Shown here one piece after another: positions 19,898-29,942 of a DNA stretch of 64,000 nt. The notes beneath the pieces were generated by a model that saw only the letters and a program-made list of their open reading frames with translations, was not told the origin of the DNA and ran no database searches. The stretch is from Cyanobacteriota bacterium erpe_2018_sw_21hr_WHONDRS-SW48-000092_B_bin.40 (GTDB taxonomy: Bacteria > Cyanobacteriota > Vampirovibrionia > Obscuribacterales > Obscuribacteraceae), in assembly GCA_030917395.1 (NCBI GenBank), contig JAUPUU010000180.1:62001-126000 (forward strand). Reading direction: 5' to 3'. Made by a program: the position numbers and the translations under genes. How positions within the stretch are numbered: position 1 is the stretch's first letter; the number at the start of each line of letters is the position of its first letter.

Positions 19898-21337
19898 GCT
19901 CCAGCGCAAATTCGGCTTGCGAGCTGCTGTTGCTTCGTCAAGCTTACCTACCGGTGTGTTGGTTGGTGCGTTTCTAACCAAATCAGGCGATTCAATTGTC
20001 TCTTTATCAATCTGCAACATGATCTCTGCAAAGCGATCGAGCATCTCCTTCGCTTCGGTCTCAGTGGGTTCAATCATCATTGCTTCTGGAACTACTAGGG
20101 GGAAGTAAACCGTTGGAGCATGTACGCCAAAGTCGAGCAACCGCTTAGCCATCTGAGCGGTAGAAACACCGCGTTCCTTTTGCTTCACTCCAGACAAGAC
20201 AAACTCATGCATACATGGTTGCTCGTGGGCAACAGTAAAGGAGCGGCTCAATTTCACTTTTAGATAATTGGCATTAAGAATAGCGTCTTTGGAAACCTGG
20301 CAGAGGCCGCCTTTTCCGTGAGCCAAGATATAGGCATAGGCACGAACTAGAATACCGAAATTGCCATAGAAACCTTTGATTTTGCCCATCGATTGAGGTC
20401 TATTCCAATCAAGCGAATAGTGATCGCCGGTTTTCTTCACTACCGGTTTAGGTAGAAATGGTTCGAGAATATCGCGACAAGCCACAGCACAGGCACCAGG
20501 ACCGCCACCACCATGAGGTGTGGACATAGTCTTGTGCAGATTGAGGTGACAGACGTCGAAGCCCATATCTCCTGGACGAACCAAGCCCATAATGGCATTC
20601 AGGTTTGCACCATCGTAATAAAGCAGGCCACCAGCTTCGTGCACTAGCTTCTGCACAGTCATGATCTCTTCTTCGAAAAGTCCTAGTGTATTAGGATTAG
20701 TCAACATGATGGCAGCAGTATCTGGACCAAGAACGGCCTTAAGAGCTTCAATATCAACCAAACCACGATCATTGCTCTTAATTTCAACAACATCGAAACC
20801 AGCCAAAGCTGCGGTTGCAGGGTTAGTACCATGGGCAGTATCAGGCACAATCACTGTACGACGCTTTTGATCACCCTTCGATTCGAAATAGGCACGAATC
20901 AAAAGCAAACCAGTCATCTCGCCATGGGCACCAGCTGCGGGTTGCAGCGTTACAGCAGGCAATCCGACAATATTTGAAATAGATCTTTCTAGCAGATAAA
21001 GCAACTCAAGGGCACCTTGCACCTGATCTTCTGGCTGATTAGGATGTAACTCTCTAAAGCCTTCAAGAGCAGCCATGGCATCATTGATTTTGGGATTATA
21101 TTTCATCGTGCATGAGCCTAGTGGATAGAATCCAGTGTCGATGCAGTGATTGAGATGGGAAAGTTTGACAAAGTGGCGCACTGCCTCCAGCTCACTGACT
21201 TCAGGCAAAGCCGCCGCTGTCTCACGCACATAACCTTTAGGAATGAGCGTCTCAAGAGCTTTATGCGGCACGCCTGTTTTGGGAAGAATTTCAGTTCTTC
21301 TGCCGGCTTGTGACTTCTCGTAGATTAGCTTTTCCAT
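19889..21337 (-). CDS. gcvPB: Glycine dehydrogenase (decarboxylating) subunit 2
   Basis: [26 protein letters not shown]...[20 protein letters not shown]...[16 protein letters not shown]...[27 protein letters not shown]. Confidence 0.97.
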   Translation of the reverse strand: MEKLIYEKSQAGRRTEILPKTGVPHKALETLIPKGYVRETAAALPEVSELEAVRHFVKLSHLNHCIDTGFYPLGSCTMKYNPKINDAMAALEGFRELHPNQPEDQVQGALELLYLLERSISNIVGLPAVTLQPAAGAHGEMTGLLLIRAYFESKGDQKRRTVIVPDTAHGTNPATAALAGFDVVEIKSNDRGLVDIEALKAVLGPDTAAIMLTNPNTLGLFEEEIMTVQKLVHEAGGLLYYDGANLNAIMGLVRPGDMGFDVCHLNLHKTMSTPHGGGGPGACAVACRDILEPFLPKPVVKKTGDHYSLDWNRPQSMGKIKGFYGNFGILVRAYAYILAHGKGGLCQVSKDAILNANYLKVKLSRSFTVAHEQPCMHEFVLSGVKQKERGVSTAQMAKRLLDFGVHAPTVYFPLVVPEAMMIEPTETEAKEMLDRFAEIMLQIDKETIESPDLVRNAPTNTPVGKLDEATAARKPNLRWSPN

Positions 21338-21403
21338 TGCGCTTTTACGTTCCTATTGGCTGCTACTAACAAAATACTTCAATTAATTAGTCAAGAAAAA
21401 GAG

Positions 21404-22054
21404 CTAGTGCTCAAAAATGCCATTCCAACCCAAGATATCAAGCTCACAAATTGTGGGCAAAGCCAAATAAAGTTTCTGCGCTAGCTCGAGTCGTTTCTCA
21501 CGCTCAAGCATGGCCAAAACTTTTGTATAAAGAGGAAGTAGCATGCGCACGTCATTAGCGGCATACTCTATTTGCTCATCAGTTAAGTCAGGCTGAGCCC
21601 AGTCACTAGTCTGATTAGACTTATCAAGTTCAATTCCCAACAGCTCTTTCACAAGATCTTTAAGGCCATGCTTGTCGGTGTAGGTACGCACCAACTTAGA
21701 GCCAATCTTAGTGCAAAAGAAAGGAGCGACCTCGATGTTAAGGTAATACTTGAGCACAGCCACATCAAAGCGAGCAAAGTGGAATAGTTTAAGGACATTC
21801 TGCGCTTGACAGAGCTTCTTCACATTTGACATAAGGTTAGGATCAAGGTCCTCGGCCGTCTTGTAGCGAACAAAGCTAACCACACCCTCGTCATCGCAAA
21901 TCTGAATCAAACACAAACGATCACGCCTGATGATTAGACCACGGGTCTCAGTGTCGATAGCCACTACCGACTTGCTCAGATAGTGCTGCAGTCGCTCATC
22001 ACTTATATCATTCTCGAAAAGTTCCACTTTGCGGTGGGGAACAAGGGTAGTCAC
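21404..22054 (-). CDS. RNase D-like 3'-5' exonuclease (no HRDC domain)
   Basis: VAIDTETRGLIIRRDRLCLIQICDDEGV...LFHFARFDVAVLKYYL...YAANDVRMLLPLY: DEDDy exonuclease motifs. Confidence 0.88.
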   Translation of the reverse strand: MTTLVPHRKVELFENDISDERLQHYLSKSVVAIDTETRGLIIRRDRLCLIQICDDEGVVSFVRYKTAEDLDPNLMSNVKKLCQAQNVLKLFHFARFDVAVLKYYLNIEVAPFFCTKIGSKLVRTYTDKHGLKDLVKELLGIELDKSNQTSDWAQPDLTDEQIEYAANDVRMLLPLYTKVLAMLEREKRLELAQKLYLALPTICELDILGWNGIFEH

Positions 22055-22158
22055 TGATCTGACCTTTCATATAGCTGCCAATGAAAAATTATAGTCTTAT
22101 CGGCGAGCGAAAAGCCCAAGATATTGAGCTTCTAATGATTGAGGTTGAGGCAGACCAT

Positions 22159-23481
22159 TCAATTGGCAAAGGCATCGTCTAAGGCCTCAGCCAAATGCTT
22201 AACCTTGACATTGAGCGCACGGGCCTTAACTCCGGCTTCTAACTGAAGAAGACACCCAGGATTGCTAGTGACAACCACATCAGCACCGCTTTCTTCTATA
22301 AAGTTCATCTTGCGATCTAACACTTTTAAACTAAGCGATGTATTGAGCAAGTTGTATATTCCAGCACTGCCACAACAATGCTCGGCCTCTGGTAAATCGT
22401 ATAGATGAGCACCAGTACTGGCCGCCACGGTACTAAGCAACTCCTGCGGCTGGACGCGAACCCCTTGAGCATGAGCTAAATGGCAAGCGGCATGATAGAC
22501 AATATGACTTTCACTCGTACCTGTCATGTCAGGAAATTTCCCCAGAGCTAAGTTCTCAGACAGGTCTTGCACTCTCTGTGAAAAAGAACGGGCTTTCTCT
22601 TGATAAACAGGATCGGCAGAAAGCAGTTGCCCATAATGCTTAAGCATGGCACCGCAACCAGCAGATGTAACAACAATGTGATCGTCTGATTGGGCAAAGA
22701 GATCGATATTTTGCTTAGCCAAGGTCGTTGCTATATCAAGCTCACCAGCATGAAAAGCCAGGGCTCCACAGCAAGTTTGCGCCGGTACTTCAACCACAGT
22801 TCCCTGCCGCACCATAAGACGCAGAGCAGCGTGATTAACATGGTTGTAAAAGATATCCATGACACAGCCACTAAACAATTTAGCACTGCCGATTTTGGCA
22901 CCAGCCTTCCAGGATTTCTTCGGCAAAGGCAGATGCTTAACCACTGTTGGCGTAAACATCTGAAAATCAGCCACTTTACGCAAAATCGGCGGCCCGTGCG
23001 CAATCCACGGCAACTTGGCGACAAAGCTATCGAGCTTAAGAGTTTGTACCAGTCGCAGGAGGAAACCCAAAATTTTCAAGCGACCGTAATGAGGCAAGAT
23101 TTGGCTAAAACCAAAACGCATAATCTGGCGTGTCAGCCAATTTCGCCGAGCGGCCAAATGTGGTCGGGCTTGATCAAGAATAGCCTCATACTTAACACCG
23201 GACGGACAGGCAGTCTGACAACCGAGACAGCCAAGACACGACTCTAAATGCTCAATTGCTCGTGGTGCCAGCTCTCCACCTTCTTCTTGCCATTTAGAAA
23301 GCAAGTAGATCCGCCCTCGTGGCGATTCCATTTCACGGCCAGTAGCCAAATAAGTCGGACAAGCAGGCAAGCAGAGACCACAATGAATGCAACTATCTAA
23401 CAACTCTCGACTGAGCTTGGCAGAGCCATTGCTAATTTCAATCACATCGGTAACTTCTTCAGTCATATCTTTAGCCTGCAA
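22159..23481 (-). CDS. glcF: Glycolate oxidase iron-sulfur subunit
   Basis: CIHCGLCLPACPTYLATGREMESPRGRIYL...CLGCLGCQTACPSGVKYE plus CCG-domain cysteines (CCGALAFHAGE, EHCCGSAGIYN). Confidence 0.92.
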   Translation of the reverse strand: MQAKDMTEEVTDVIEISNGSAKLSRELLDSCIHCGLCLPACPTYLATGREMESPRGRIYLLSKWQEEGGELAPRAIEHLESCLGCLGCQTACPSGVKYEAILDQARPHLAARRNWLTRQIMRFGFSQILPHYGRLKILGFLLRLVQTLKLDSFVAKLPWIAHGPPILRKVADFQMFTPTVVKHLPLPKKSWKAGAKIGSAKLFSGCVMDIFYNHVNHAALRLMVRQGTVVEVPAQTCCGALAFHAGELDIATTLAKQNIDLFAQSDDHIVVTSAGCGAMLKHYGQLLSADPVYQEKARSFSQRVQDLSENLALGKFPDMTGTSESHIVYHAACHLAHAQGVRVQPQELLSTVAASTGAHLYDLPEAEHCCGSAGIYNLLNTSLSLKVLDRKMNFIEESGADVVVTSNPGCLLQLEAGVKARALNVKVKHLAEALDDAFAN

Positions 23482-24766
23482 AATTTGCCAACGGATTCAA
23501 ACACAGGCCTGGATCGAACTTTTCTTTAATACGCTTATACAAGCTGATGGCAGCTGGTTCTGGCGCACTTAAACGTCTAGAGTAACTACTAAACAGCCCA
23601 TAGCGAGCAGCCAATGTCAACGCTTCCCAACTTGCAAGGGCACTACCGTCGGCGCTTTGTCGACAAGAACGCAAAATTGCAGTAAGCAATTCTAGATCAC
23701 TGTCTACCTGCTGTTTGCTGCTGCTATGCAAATAAAGCCGCCCACAAGCAGGACGCACGCGTAATTTACCACGCAATTGGGCGCGCTCCTTATTGCTCAA
23801 ACTTTCAAGCAAAGCCCGCAACAAAGAAAGCGACGCAGCCGCTTCGACACAGTAGTCACTGGCAGAAGCAATCGCATAGGTCAATACTTTCTGCGCCTCA
23901 AGATTATCAATTATCTGAAACTTAAAGCCGCTTAGTTCAACTTCTATCTGCGCACTCAAATCAGCCACTAGCTGAGCTGGTCCCTCAACTTGAACTATCA
24001 GCCGACACTCAAGATTGCCTTGATTTTCGAGCTCAACTATCTCAAGAGCAGATAGTGGCAAACCAGAAGAGAGCAAGCGAGCTGACACCGCCAGTAGTTC
24101 AGTTGAATCGTTCGACTTTGACTGGGCAGAAAAGCTAGCGACGGCCTCGGGAATGGCAGCCAGACGCAAATAGGCTAGATAAGGAAAAGCAAAAGCCCCT
24201 CTCGAACCAAGCACTAATTTAGTAACATCAAAACCCGTGACATTCTTCACTACACGGCCACCACTTTTAAGCACCAGCCCCTGAGAGTAGACCGATTCAA
24301 GACCAAGTATTTGACTGCGCAAATAGCCAAAGCCCGTTTCTAAGTAACCGCCATCTCCCGTCAAAAGCAAATCTATCAAAGCCACATTGTTAGCGTTGGT
24401 CCCCAAATCGACTGGAAAGCGCTGGCCAAAAGCACGAAGATGCTCATTGAGCTGGCCTATGGTTAGGCCAGTTTCACAGGCGATCACAAGGTCACTTTCA
24501 ACATGCTCACGAACCGCGGTAAGCGCTGAAAAGTCAATGAAGACATTTTGCTTGCCTTCTTGCAAGGCCTCAAAGTCAAGCAAACCGGGAAAGAATATAG
24601 GGTTGGGAAAATCAGGCGTCGAAGAGAGGCGCAGAACTGCACTCAGCTCCTCGCTGCAGCGCGGTTTAACTTCAAACCAACTCGCTTCAACGCTGCCAAG
24701 TGCCTGAACACCTTTTCTTACGATCAAGCTCTCGAACAAATCAATAGTTACAGAATCAGCTGCCAT
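23471..24766 (-). CDS. glcE: Glycolate oxidase FAD-binding subunit GlcE-like
   Basis: FAD_binding_4-type protein: IACETGLTIGQLNEHLRAFGQRFPVDLG...DLLLTGDGGYLETGFGYLRSQILGLESV...GGRVVKNVTGFDVTKLVLGSRGAFA; overlaps glcF by 11 nt. Confidence 0.85.
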   Translation of the reverse strand: MAADSVTIDLFESLIVRKGVQALGSVEASWFEVKPRCSEELSAVLRLSSTPDFPNPIFFPGLLDFEALQEGKQNVFIDFSALTAVREHVESDLVIACETGLTIGQLNEHLRAFGQRFPVDLGTNANNVALIDLLLTGDGGYLETGFGYLRSQILGLESVYSQGLVLKSGGRVVKNVTGFDVTKLVLGSRGAFAFPYLAYLRLAAIPEAVASFSAQSKSNDSTELLAVSARLLSSGLPLSALEIVELENQGNLECRLIVQVEGPAQLVADLSAQIEVELSGFKFQIIDNLEAQKVLTYAIASASDYCVEAAASLSLLRALLESLSNKERAQLRGKLRVRPACGRLYLHSSSKQQVDSDLELLTAILRSCRQSADGSALASWEALTLAARYGLFSSYSRRLSAPEPAAISLYKRIKEKFDPGLCLNPLANFAG

Positions 24767-24888
24767 TTATAGATGATATGGCAAAAGCAGTAAGCAACAC
24801 AATATAGCCAAGGCATATACCAAGCCAAAAGGTTCAGCCGCAAGTGCTAAAATCCTGAGCAGATAAGGCTTCCAGAGATAGATATTTT

Positions 24889-26016
24889 ATGGCGCGTTCA
24901 CTGGTTTTGATATCCGGCTACTATGGCTTCGACAATCTCGGCGACGAAGCCATACTAGAGCAACTGCTAAGCGAAGTTAGAGCAGCCGGTATCAGCTCAG
25001 ACGACATTGTTGTGTTGTCAAACAATCCAATCAAGACGAGAACACAATTTGCGGTACAAACAGTCAATCGCTGGAAGTTGAAAGAAATAATTGCTCTACT
25101 AACACGGACAAAGCTCTTCATTAGTGGTGGCGGCGGCCTCTTTCAAGACACCGACTCACTCAAGTCAATTGTCTACTATGGCGGGCTCATTACCCTAGCG
25201 CGGCTCTTCGGAAGCAAAATACTAATCTATGCCCAAGGCCTAGGACCGCTAAAAAGGTCAATCGGCCGCATCCTTACTAAACAATTTTTGCAGCTTGCAG
25301 ACCACATTTCGGTGCGCGACGACAATTCTTATGGTCAGCTTGAAGCATGGGGACTCAAGGCAAAAAGCATAAAAACCGCAGACCCAGTCTGGACCCTTGA
25401 AAGATCTGCCCCGCCGCAGCCGGTGCAAGACCTCTTAGCTAAATACGGCTCTAGTGTAAGACCAAAACCAACCCTAATTGGTATTTCGCTGCGCAGTGGT
25501 GCTGGATTTACCTCAACCCATCTGCAAAAACTTGTAGAAACTTTAGAGACCACACTTGATTCTGCTGCGGTATTAGTGATGCTGCCCCTGCAAGATCAGC
25601 AAGACCGTCCGATTTTGCAATCGTTTGTTGACTTATGGCAAAGCAAAGAACGCGCCGTGTGGTTGCCGCAGAACGAAGATCTCTTACCGAGTCAGTGGTT
25701 ATCACTGCTAGCATCTCTCGATATGGTTATCGGTATGCGCTTACACTCACTAATTATGTCTTTAGCTAGCGGCAAACCAGTGATTGGCATATCGTATGAT
25801 CCTAAAGTTGAAATTGTATTGAAACAGTTCAAGCAGCCCAATCTCACCTTCACGAGAAATGAAGACAACAAAGATAGCCAGTCTTGGCCTGCCACCATTA
25901 AAGCAGCCCTAACAAATTACGATGAGCTAGCTGCAGCTGCCAGCCATCAAGCCAGAGACTGCAGACAAATGGCTTGCCAGAACGGTGCACTTATAGCTAA
26001 AATTCTCGCGTCTTAA
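24889..26016 (+). CDS. csaB: Polysaccharide pyruvyl transferase CsaB
   Basis: LISGYYGFDNLGDEAILEQLL...FISGGGGLFQDTDSLKSIVYYGGLITLARLFG...YAQGLGPL...GMRLHSLIMSLASGKPVIGISYDPKV. Confidence 0.92.
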   Translation: MARSLVLISGYYGFDNLGDEAILEQLLSEVRAAGISSDDIVVLSNNPIKTRTQFAVQTVNRWKLKEIIALLTRTKLFISGGGGLFQDTDSLKSIVYYGGLITLARLFGSKILIYAQGLGPLKRSIGRILTKQFLQLADHISVRDDNSYGQLEAWGLKAKSIKTADPVWTLERSAPPQPVQDLLAKYGSSVRPKPTLIGISLRSGAGFTSTHLQKLVETLETTLDSAAVLVMLPLQDQQDRPILQSFVDLWQSKERAVWLPQNEDLLPSQWLSLLASLDMVIGMRLHSLIMSLASGKPVIGISYDPKVEIVLKQFKQPNLTFTRNEDNKDSQSWPATIKAALTNYDELAAAASHQARDCRQMACQNGALIAKILAS

Positions 26017-26035
26017 CTACATACCTATACTACGG

Positions 26036-26824
26036 TTGATACCATTAAACAACATGCCATTGCCAGCAGTAACAAGTAGAGACCACGTACTCGGTTACCC
26101 CGTTGATCTAGTCAGCGAGAGCGCCGCCATTGAAGTGATTGAAGAGGCCTGGCAAAAGAATCAATCTCTCCATGTCGTAACGATTAACGCCGAGATGGTT
26201 GTAGCTTCGCAGAGAGACAAAGAGCTTGACCGCATTATTCGCAACGCCAATTTAGTCGTGCCCGATGGAGCTGGTGTCGTCTGGGCCTTGCGCTTAGCCG
26301 AAGCAAAAAATTCTAAAGTGCAAAGACTCCCCGGCATTGAACTAGCTGCCAGTGCTCTTGCCAGCGCCGCCAAGTTAGGTCAAGAAGTAGCCTTGATAGG
26401 CGGCAGACCAGAGGTGATGAATAAACTGATAGAAGAACTGCCAAAACTTCATCCTGGTATCAAAATAGTGGCTTATCAAAATGGATTTTTCGACAAGGCC
26501 GAAGAACAAACAATTCTTGAAAGAATGGCAGAGAAAAGGCCTAGACTGATTCTTGTTGCCATGGGCGTACCGCGACAAGAATTTTTCATTGACCGCTACA
26601 AGCACCTATTTCCGCAAGCAGTGCTAATTGGTGTTGGTGGCAGCTTCGACGTTTGGACTGGTTTTGTCAAACGTGCACCTGTAACCTTTCAAAAATTTCA
26701 CTGCGAATGGCTCTATCGCTTACTAAAAGAGCCATGGCGATTAAGTCGCATGGCGCAGTCATTGCCCAATTTTGCCTGGCAAGCACTTGGCGAAGTACTG
26801 GCCAAGCGCACCGGCAGAAAATAG
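26036..26824 (+). CDS. WecG/TagA/CpsF family glycosyltransferase
   Basis: VVTINAEMVVASQRD...ANLVVPDGAGVVWAL...LVAMGVPRQEFFIDRYKHLFPQAVLIGVGGSFDVWTGFVKRAP. Confidence 0.94.
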   Translation: MIPLNNMPLPAVTSRDHVLGYPVDLVSESAAIEVIEEAWQKNQSLHVVTINAEMVVASQRDKELDRIIRNANLVVPDGAGVVWALRLAEAKNSKVQRLPGIELAASALASAAKLGQEVALIGGRPEVMNKLIEELPKLHPGIKIVAYQNGFFDKAEEQTILERMAEKRPRLILVAMGVPRQEFFIDRYKHLFPQAVLIGVGGSFDVWTGFVKRAPVTFQKFHCEWLYRLLKEPWRLSRMAQSLPNFAWQALGEVLAKRTGRK

Positions 26825-26845
26825 CCGAATTTAAACGAGAACAAA

Positions 26846-27256
26846 ATGCTATTCGGCGAAACATTCAAAGCTCTCAGTGAGCAAGACCGACTGAAACAAG
26901 TCAAAGAGATTCCTTTGCGCAGTTTGGCCCACCTTGGCGATGCTGTATTTGAATTATTTGAACGCGAGCGTGAACTGTTGGCCTCAGTCACAGTGAAAAA
27001 ACTGCACGATCAAGTTGTCTCTAGGGTAAATTCTAAAGAACAAGCCCGGCTGATTGAGATACTTAAACCTAATCTCACAGAAGATGAGCTCGACATTGTC
27101 AGACGCGCTCGCAATCTAAAACCAGCAGGCTTTCGCCGTAATGTAGAGCAGGCTGTTCTCAGGCAAGCAACAGCTTTTGAAGCCCTGATCGGCTATCGTT
27201 TTCTTACCGACGAGGTAAGGCTTAAGGAACTACTTGATTTGACTGATTTGAAATAG
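26846..27256 (+). CDS. mrnC: Mini-ribonuclease III
   Basis: RSLAHLGDAVFELFERERELLASVTVKKLHDQVVSRVNSKEQARL...RRARNLKPAG...RQATAFEALIGYRFLT. Confidence 0.9.
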   Translation: MLFGETFKALSEQDRLKQVKEIPLRSLAHLGDAVFELFERERELLASVTVKKLHDQVVSRVNSKEQARLIEILKPNLTEDELDIVRRARNLKPAGFRRNVEQAVLRQATAFEALIGYRFLTDEVRLKELLDLTDLK

Positions 27257-27382
27257 GCAAGGACAGCAAAGTGTTCAATTAATGCGCTAAACCTTAAGGA
27301 TAGGTTGTAATGCGAAAAGCCCCCTTTATCTAATGCTAAGTTAGATTTCAGGAAGAACCGCAATTGCAGTGAAATAAATATC

Positions 27383-28540
27383 GTGTCAATTAAGACAGAA
27401 GAAATCTATCGCACCCTTCTGCTTAATTCTGCTGACGCTGTTGTAGTGACAGATATAGCGGGATTAATCACTACCACTAATCCATCTTTCGCCAAGCTAA
27501 TTGGCGCGGAGATAGAAGAAATTGTCGGCCACCAGATCGCCACAATGGTTGACTGGCATGGCCACGAAGAGACAGATAATCACAAAGAATCGCCTAAAGA
27601 ATCTGGCGAAGATGAAAGTGATCCCAAGCCAGTAACGGTGTTAACCCGTGCCGGTGTCGAATTCGTTATGCCAGCCTCTCGCTTTCCCTTGACAGACTCT
27701 TCGGCTAAGTCAGCAAAATCGCCAGAAGAAAAAGAAGAAGAAGAGAAACCCTGGGGTTACTTGACGATTATTTATGTTATTCAGGCAAACTCATTGCAAC
27801 AAGCCCAAACTGAGTTTGTTAGTACCGTCTCCCACGAATTGCGCACTCCCCTAACTAGCATCAAGGGTTTTGCCGACACTATTCTAAGAGCTGGGGATAG
27901 ACTAGATGTATCGCAACAGAGGCGCTATGTTGGCATCATAAAAGATCAAGCAGATCGGCTTACAAGGCTGGTGGAAGACATTCTTGCCGTGTCGAGACTA
28001 GAATCGAAAAAGCTACAACTCACTATTCGAGCCATAGATCCCCGCGATGCCATCGAGAGAGTGCAGCAAAATCTAACTGACAAAGCCAAGAACCACAAAA
28101 TAATAGTCAGTGTTCCAGCCGGTCTTACTCCAGTATGGGCAGATGCTGACAGGCTAGAGCAAATACTGACAAACCTCATTGATAACGCCATCAAATATTC
28201 ACCTGCGGGCACCACCGTTACTATCACAGCCAGAGGGCTGGAAAAAGAAAAAGAGAAAAATAATTCCTCGGACGTTGAAATGGTTGAGTTCTCGATTAGC
28301 GATGAAGGTGTTGGTATCCCCGAGGAACACTTACCGCAAGTTTTTTCGAAATTCGGCCGCCTTGACAATCCACTTGTTAGACAAACAGAAGGCACTGGAT
28401 TGGGGCTCTATATCACCCGCTCTCTCTGCCTGGCCTTGGGCGGACAAATTAGCGTGGCTAGCCAACCGGGCAATACAACTTTTACAGTGAAGCTACCCGC
28501 CGCTACATTAGAGCAACAAGCAGCCAGAGGGAGGGACTAA
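27383..28540 (+). CDS. PAS-domain sensor histidine kinase (cytosolic)
   Basis: PAS (LLNSADAVVVTDIAGLITTTNPSFAKLIG), HisKA (STVSHELRTPLTSIKGFADTIL), HATPase_c (DNAIKYSPAG...EGTGLGLYITRSL). Confidence 0.93.
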   Translation: MSIKTEEIYRTLLLNSADAVVVTDIAGLITTTNPSFAKLIGAEIEEIVGHQIATMVDWHGHEETDNHKESPKESGEDESDPKPVTVLTRAGVEFVMPASRFPLTDSSAKSAKSPEEKEEEEKPWGYLTIIYVIQANSLQQAQTEFVSTVSHELRTPLTSIKGFADTILRAGDRLDVSQQRRYVGIIKDQADRLTRLVEDILAVSRLESKKLQLTIRAIDPRDAIERVQQNLTDKAKNHKIIVSVPAGLTPVWADADRLEQILTNLIDNAIKYSPAGTTVTITARGLEKEKEKNNSSDVEMVEFSISDEGVGIPEEHLPQVFSKFGRLDNPLVRQTEGTGLGLYITRSLCLALGGQISVASQPGNTTFTVKLPAATLEQQAARGRD

Positions 28541-29932
28541 ATGCTCCTCCCCACCCCCGTCATTCTTATTATCAATCAGGCAAGGCAAGCTGCTGAATTT
28601 TCATCGGTATTAGAAAAGACAGGAAGTAAAGTTCACGCAGTAACTTCCTTTGAAGAAGCCAACGAGCTGCTCTCCTTCCTTCATCCCGATATTATTATCC
28701 TGCCCAACCAACTCGATGGCGTTAGCTCTGGAGATGGCCGGCTCTATTGCCAGCAGATTCGCGCCACACTAGCGCCACCACGGCCGGTGCTAGTTCTGCT
28801 GCATCCATCTACTGATGTAACAGAGAGAATCAATGCCTTTCGTTATGGTGCTGATGATGTGCTTGGCGATCCAATCGACAAGAATGAGCTGGCAATAAGA
28901 GTTCTAGCCCATTTGAGACGCAGGCAGGAAGAGTTTTCCAATCCCTTAACCCAATTACCAGGGCCTAATCTAATTCGGCGAATGCTCGAGCAATGCCTCT
29001 ACTCAGACAAGGCTTGGTCGGTCATGTCACTCGATTTAAACAAGATCAGAGTCTATAACGAAACTTATGGTGATCTGGCCGGGGACCAACTGATTAAGGC
29101 ACTGGCAGCAATCTTGCTCGATTGTGCAGACGAAACCGAATTTGTCGGTCACCTTGAAGCTGATGACTTTATCATGGTGACAAGACCCGAAGTGGCAGAA
29201 AGGAAAGCCGAACTAATCTGCCAGCAATTTGATAATGTCAGCTCTCGTTTTTATCCCAAGGGCGATATCGCGAGAGGCTATCTAATCTCTACGGGCCGCG
29301 GTGGCATCCGCCGCAGAGTGCCTCTAATCTCAATTGCCATTGGTATCGTCAGCAATACCGTTAAAAAGTTCCAGTCATACATCGATGTATTAACTACAGC
29401 TCGCGATCACCGCAATGTAGCAAAACAAAGACAGGGGTCTTTCTGGGTTTCAGATAGCAACATAGAAGAAGAGCTTCAAGCAGCAAGCTCCGGTCAGGGT
29501 CAGAGTCTCAATCAAAACGGCACACTGCAAAACAACTCCGATCCAGCAGCCCTAATCAAACATATTTCCAGAATCTTAGTAGTAGAACCTGACGGCGCTA
29601 TGGCTTGCTTGCTACAAGAGACTCTGGCCCTTGAGGGCTATGTCGTGCAGGTAACAAGCTCCGCCGACGACGCCCTTGAACTGGCCCGCTTCGAGCCACC
29701 AGACTTGATCTTGCTAGAGTCAAACTTAATCGATAGAAAAATGGATGGCTGGAATCTCTGCCGCGCCTTGAAAGCCGATGATGTATTGTCGAAAATCTGG
29801 ATCGTGATGGCCACGTCTCACCCGGACCAATCATTGGCTCTTGAAGCTGGCGCAGACCTATATCTGCCCAAGCCTTTCGATATCCCTAACTTACTGAGTG
29901 AAGTCAGTCTATTGCTACGCTCGCGAGTCTAG
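28541..29932 (+). CDS. REC - degenerate GGDEF - REC response regulator
   Basis: N-terminal REC-like segment, GGDEF-like DLNKIRVYNETYGDLAGDQLIKALAAIL with GHLEADDF at the GGDEF position, C-terminal REC ILVVEPDGAMACLLQETLALEG...YLPKPFDIPNLL. Confidence 0.8.
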   Translation: MLLPTPVILIINQARQAAEFSSVLEKTGSKVHAVTSFEEANELLSFLHPDIIILPNQLDGVSSGDGRLYCQQIRATLAPPRPVLVLLHPSTDVTERINAFRYGADDVLGDPIDKNELAIRVLAHLRRRQEEFSNPLTQLPGPNLIRRMLEQCLYSDKAWSVMSLDLNKIRVYNETYGDLAGDQLIKALAAILLDCADETEFVGHLEADDFIMVTRPEVAERKAELICQQFDNVSSRFYPKGDIARGYLISTGRGGIRRRVPLISIAIGIVSNTVKKFQSYIDVLTTARDHRNVAKQRQGSFWVSDSNIEEELQAASSGQGQSLNQNGTLQNNSDPAALIKHISRILVVEPDGAMACLLQETLALEGYVVQVTSSADDALELARFEPPDLILLESNLIDRKMDGWNLCRALKADDVLSKIWIVMATSHPDQSLALEAGADLYLPKPFDIPNLLSEVSLLLRSRV

Positions 29933-29942
29933 ATAGAACGCT

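Noticed and set aside
22690-23247. 185-aa ORF opposite glcF
   Set aside because: Antisense shadow of a clear coding gene; no domain and low-complexity translation.
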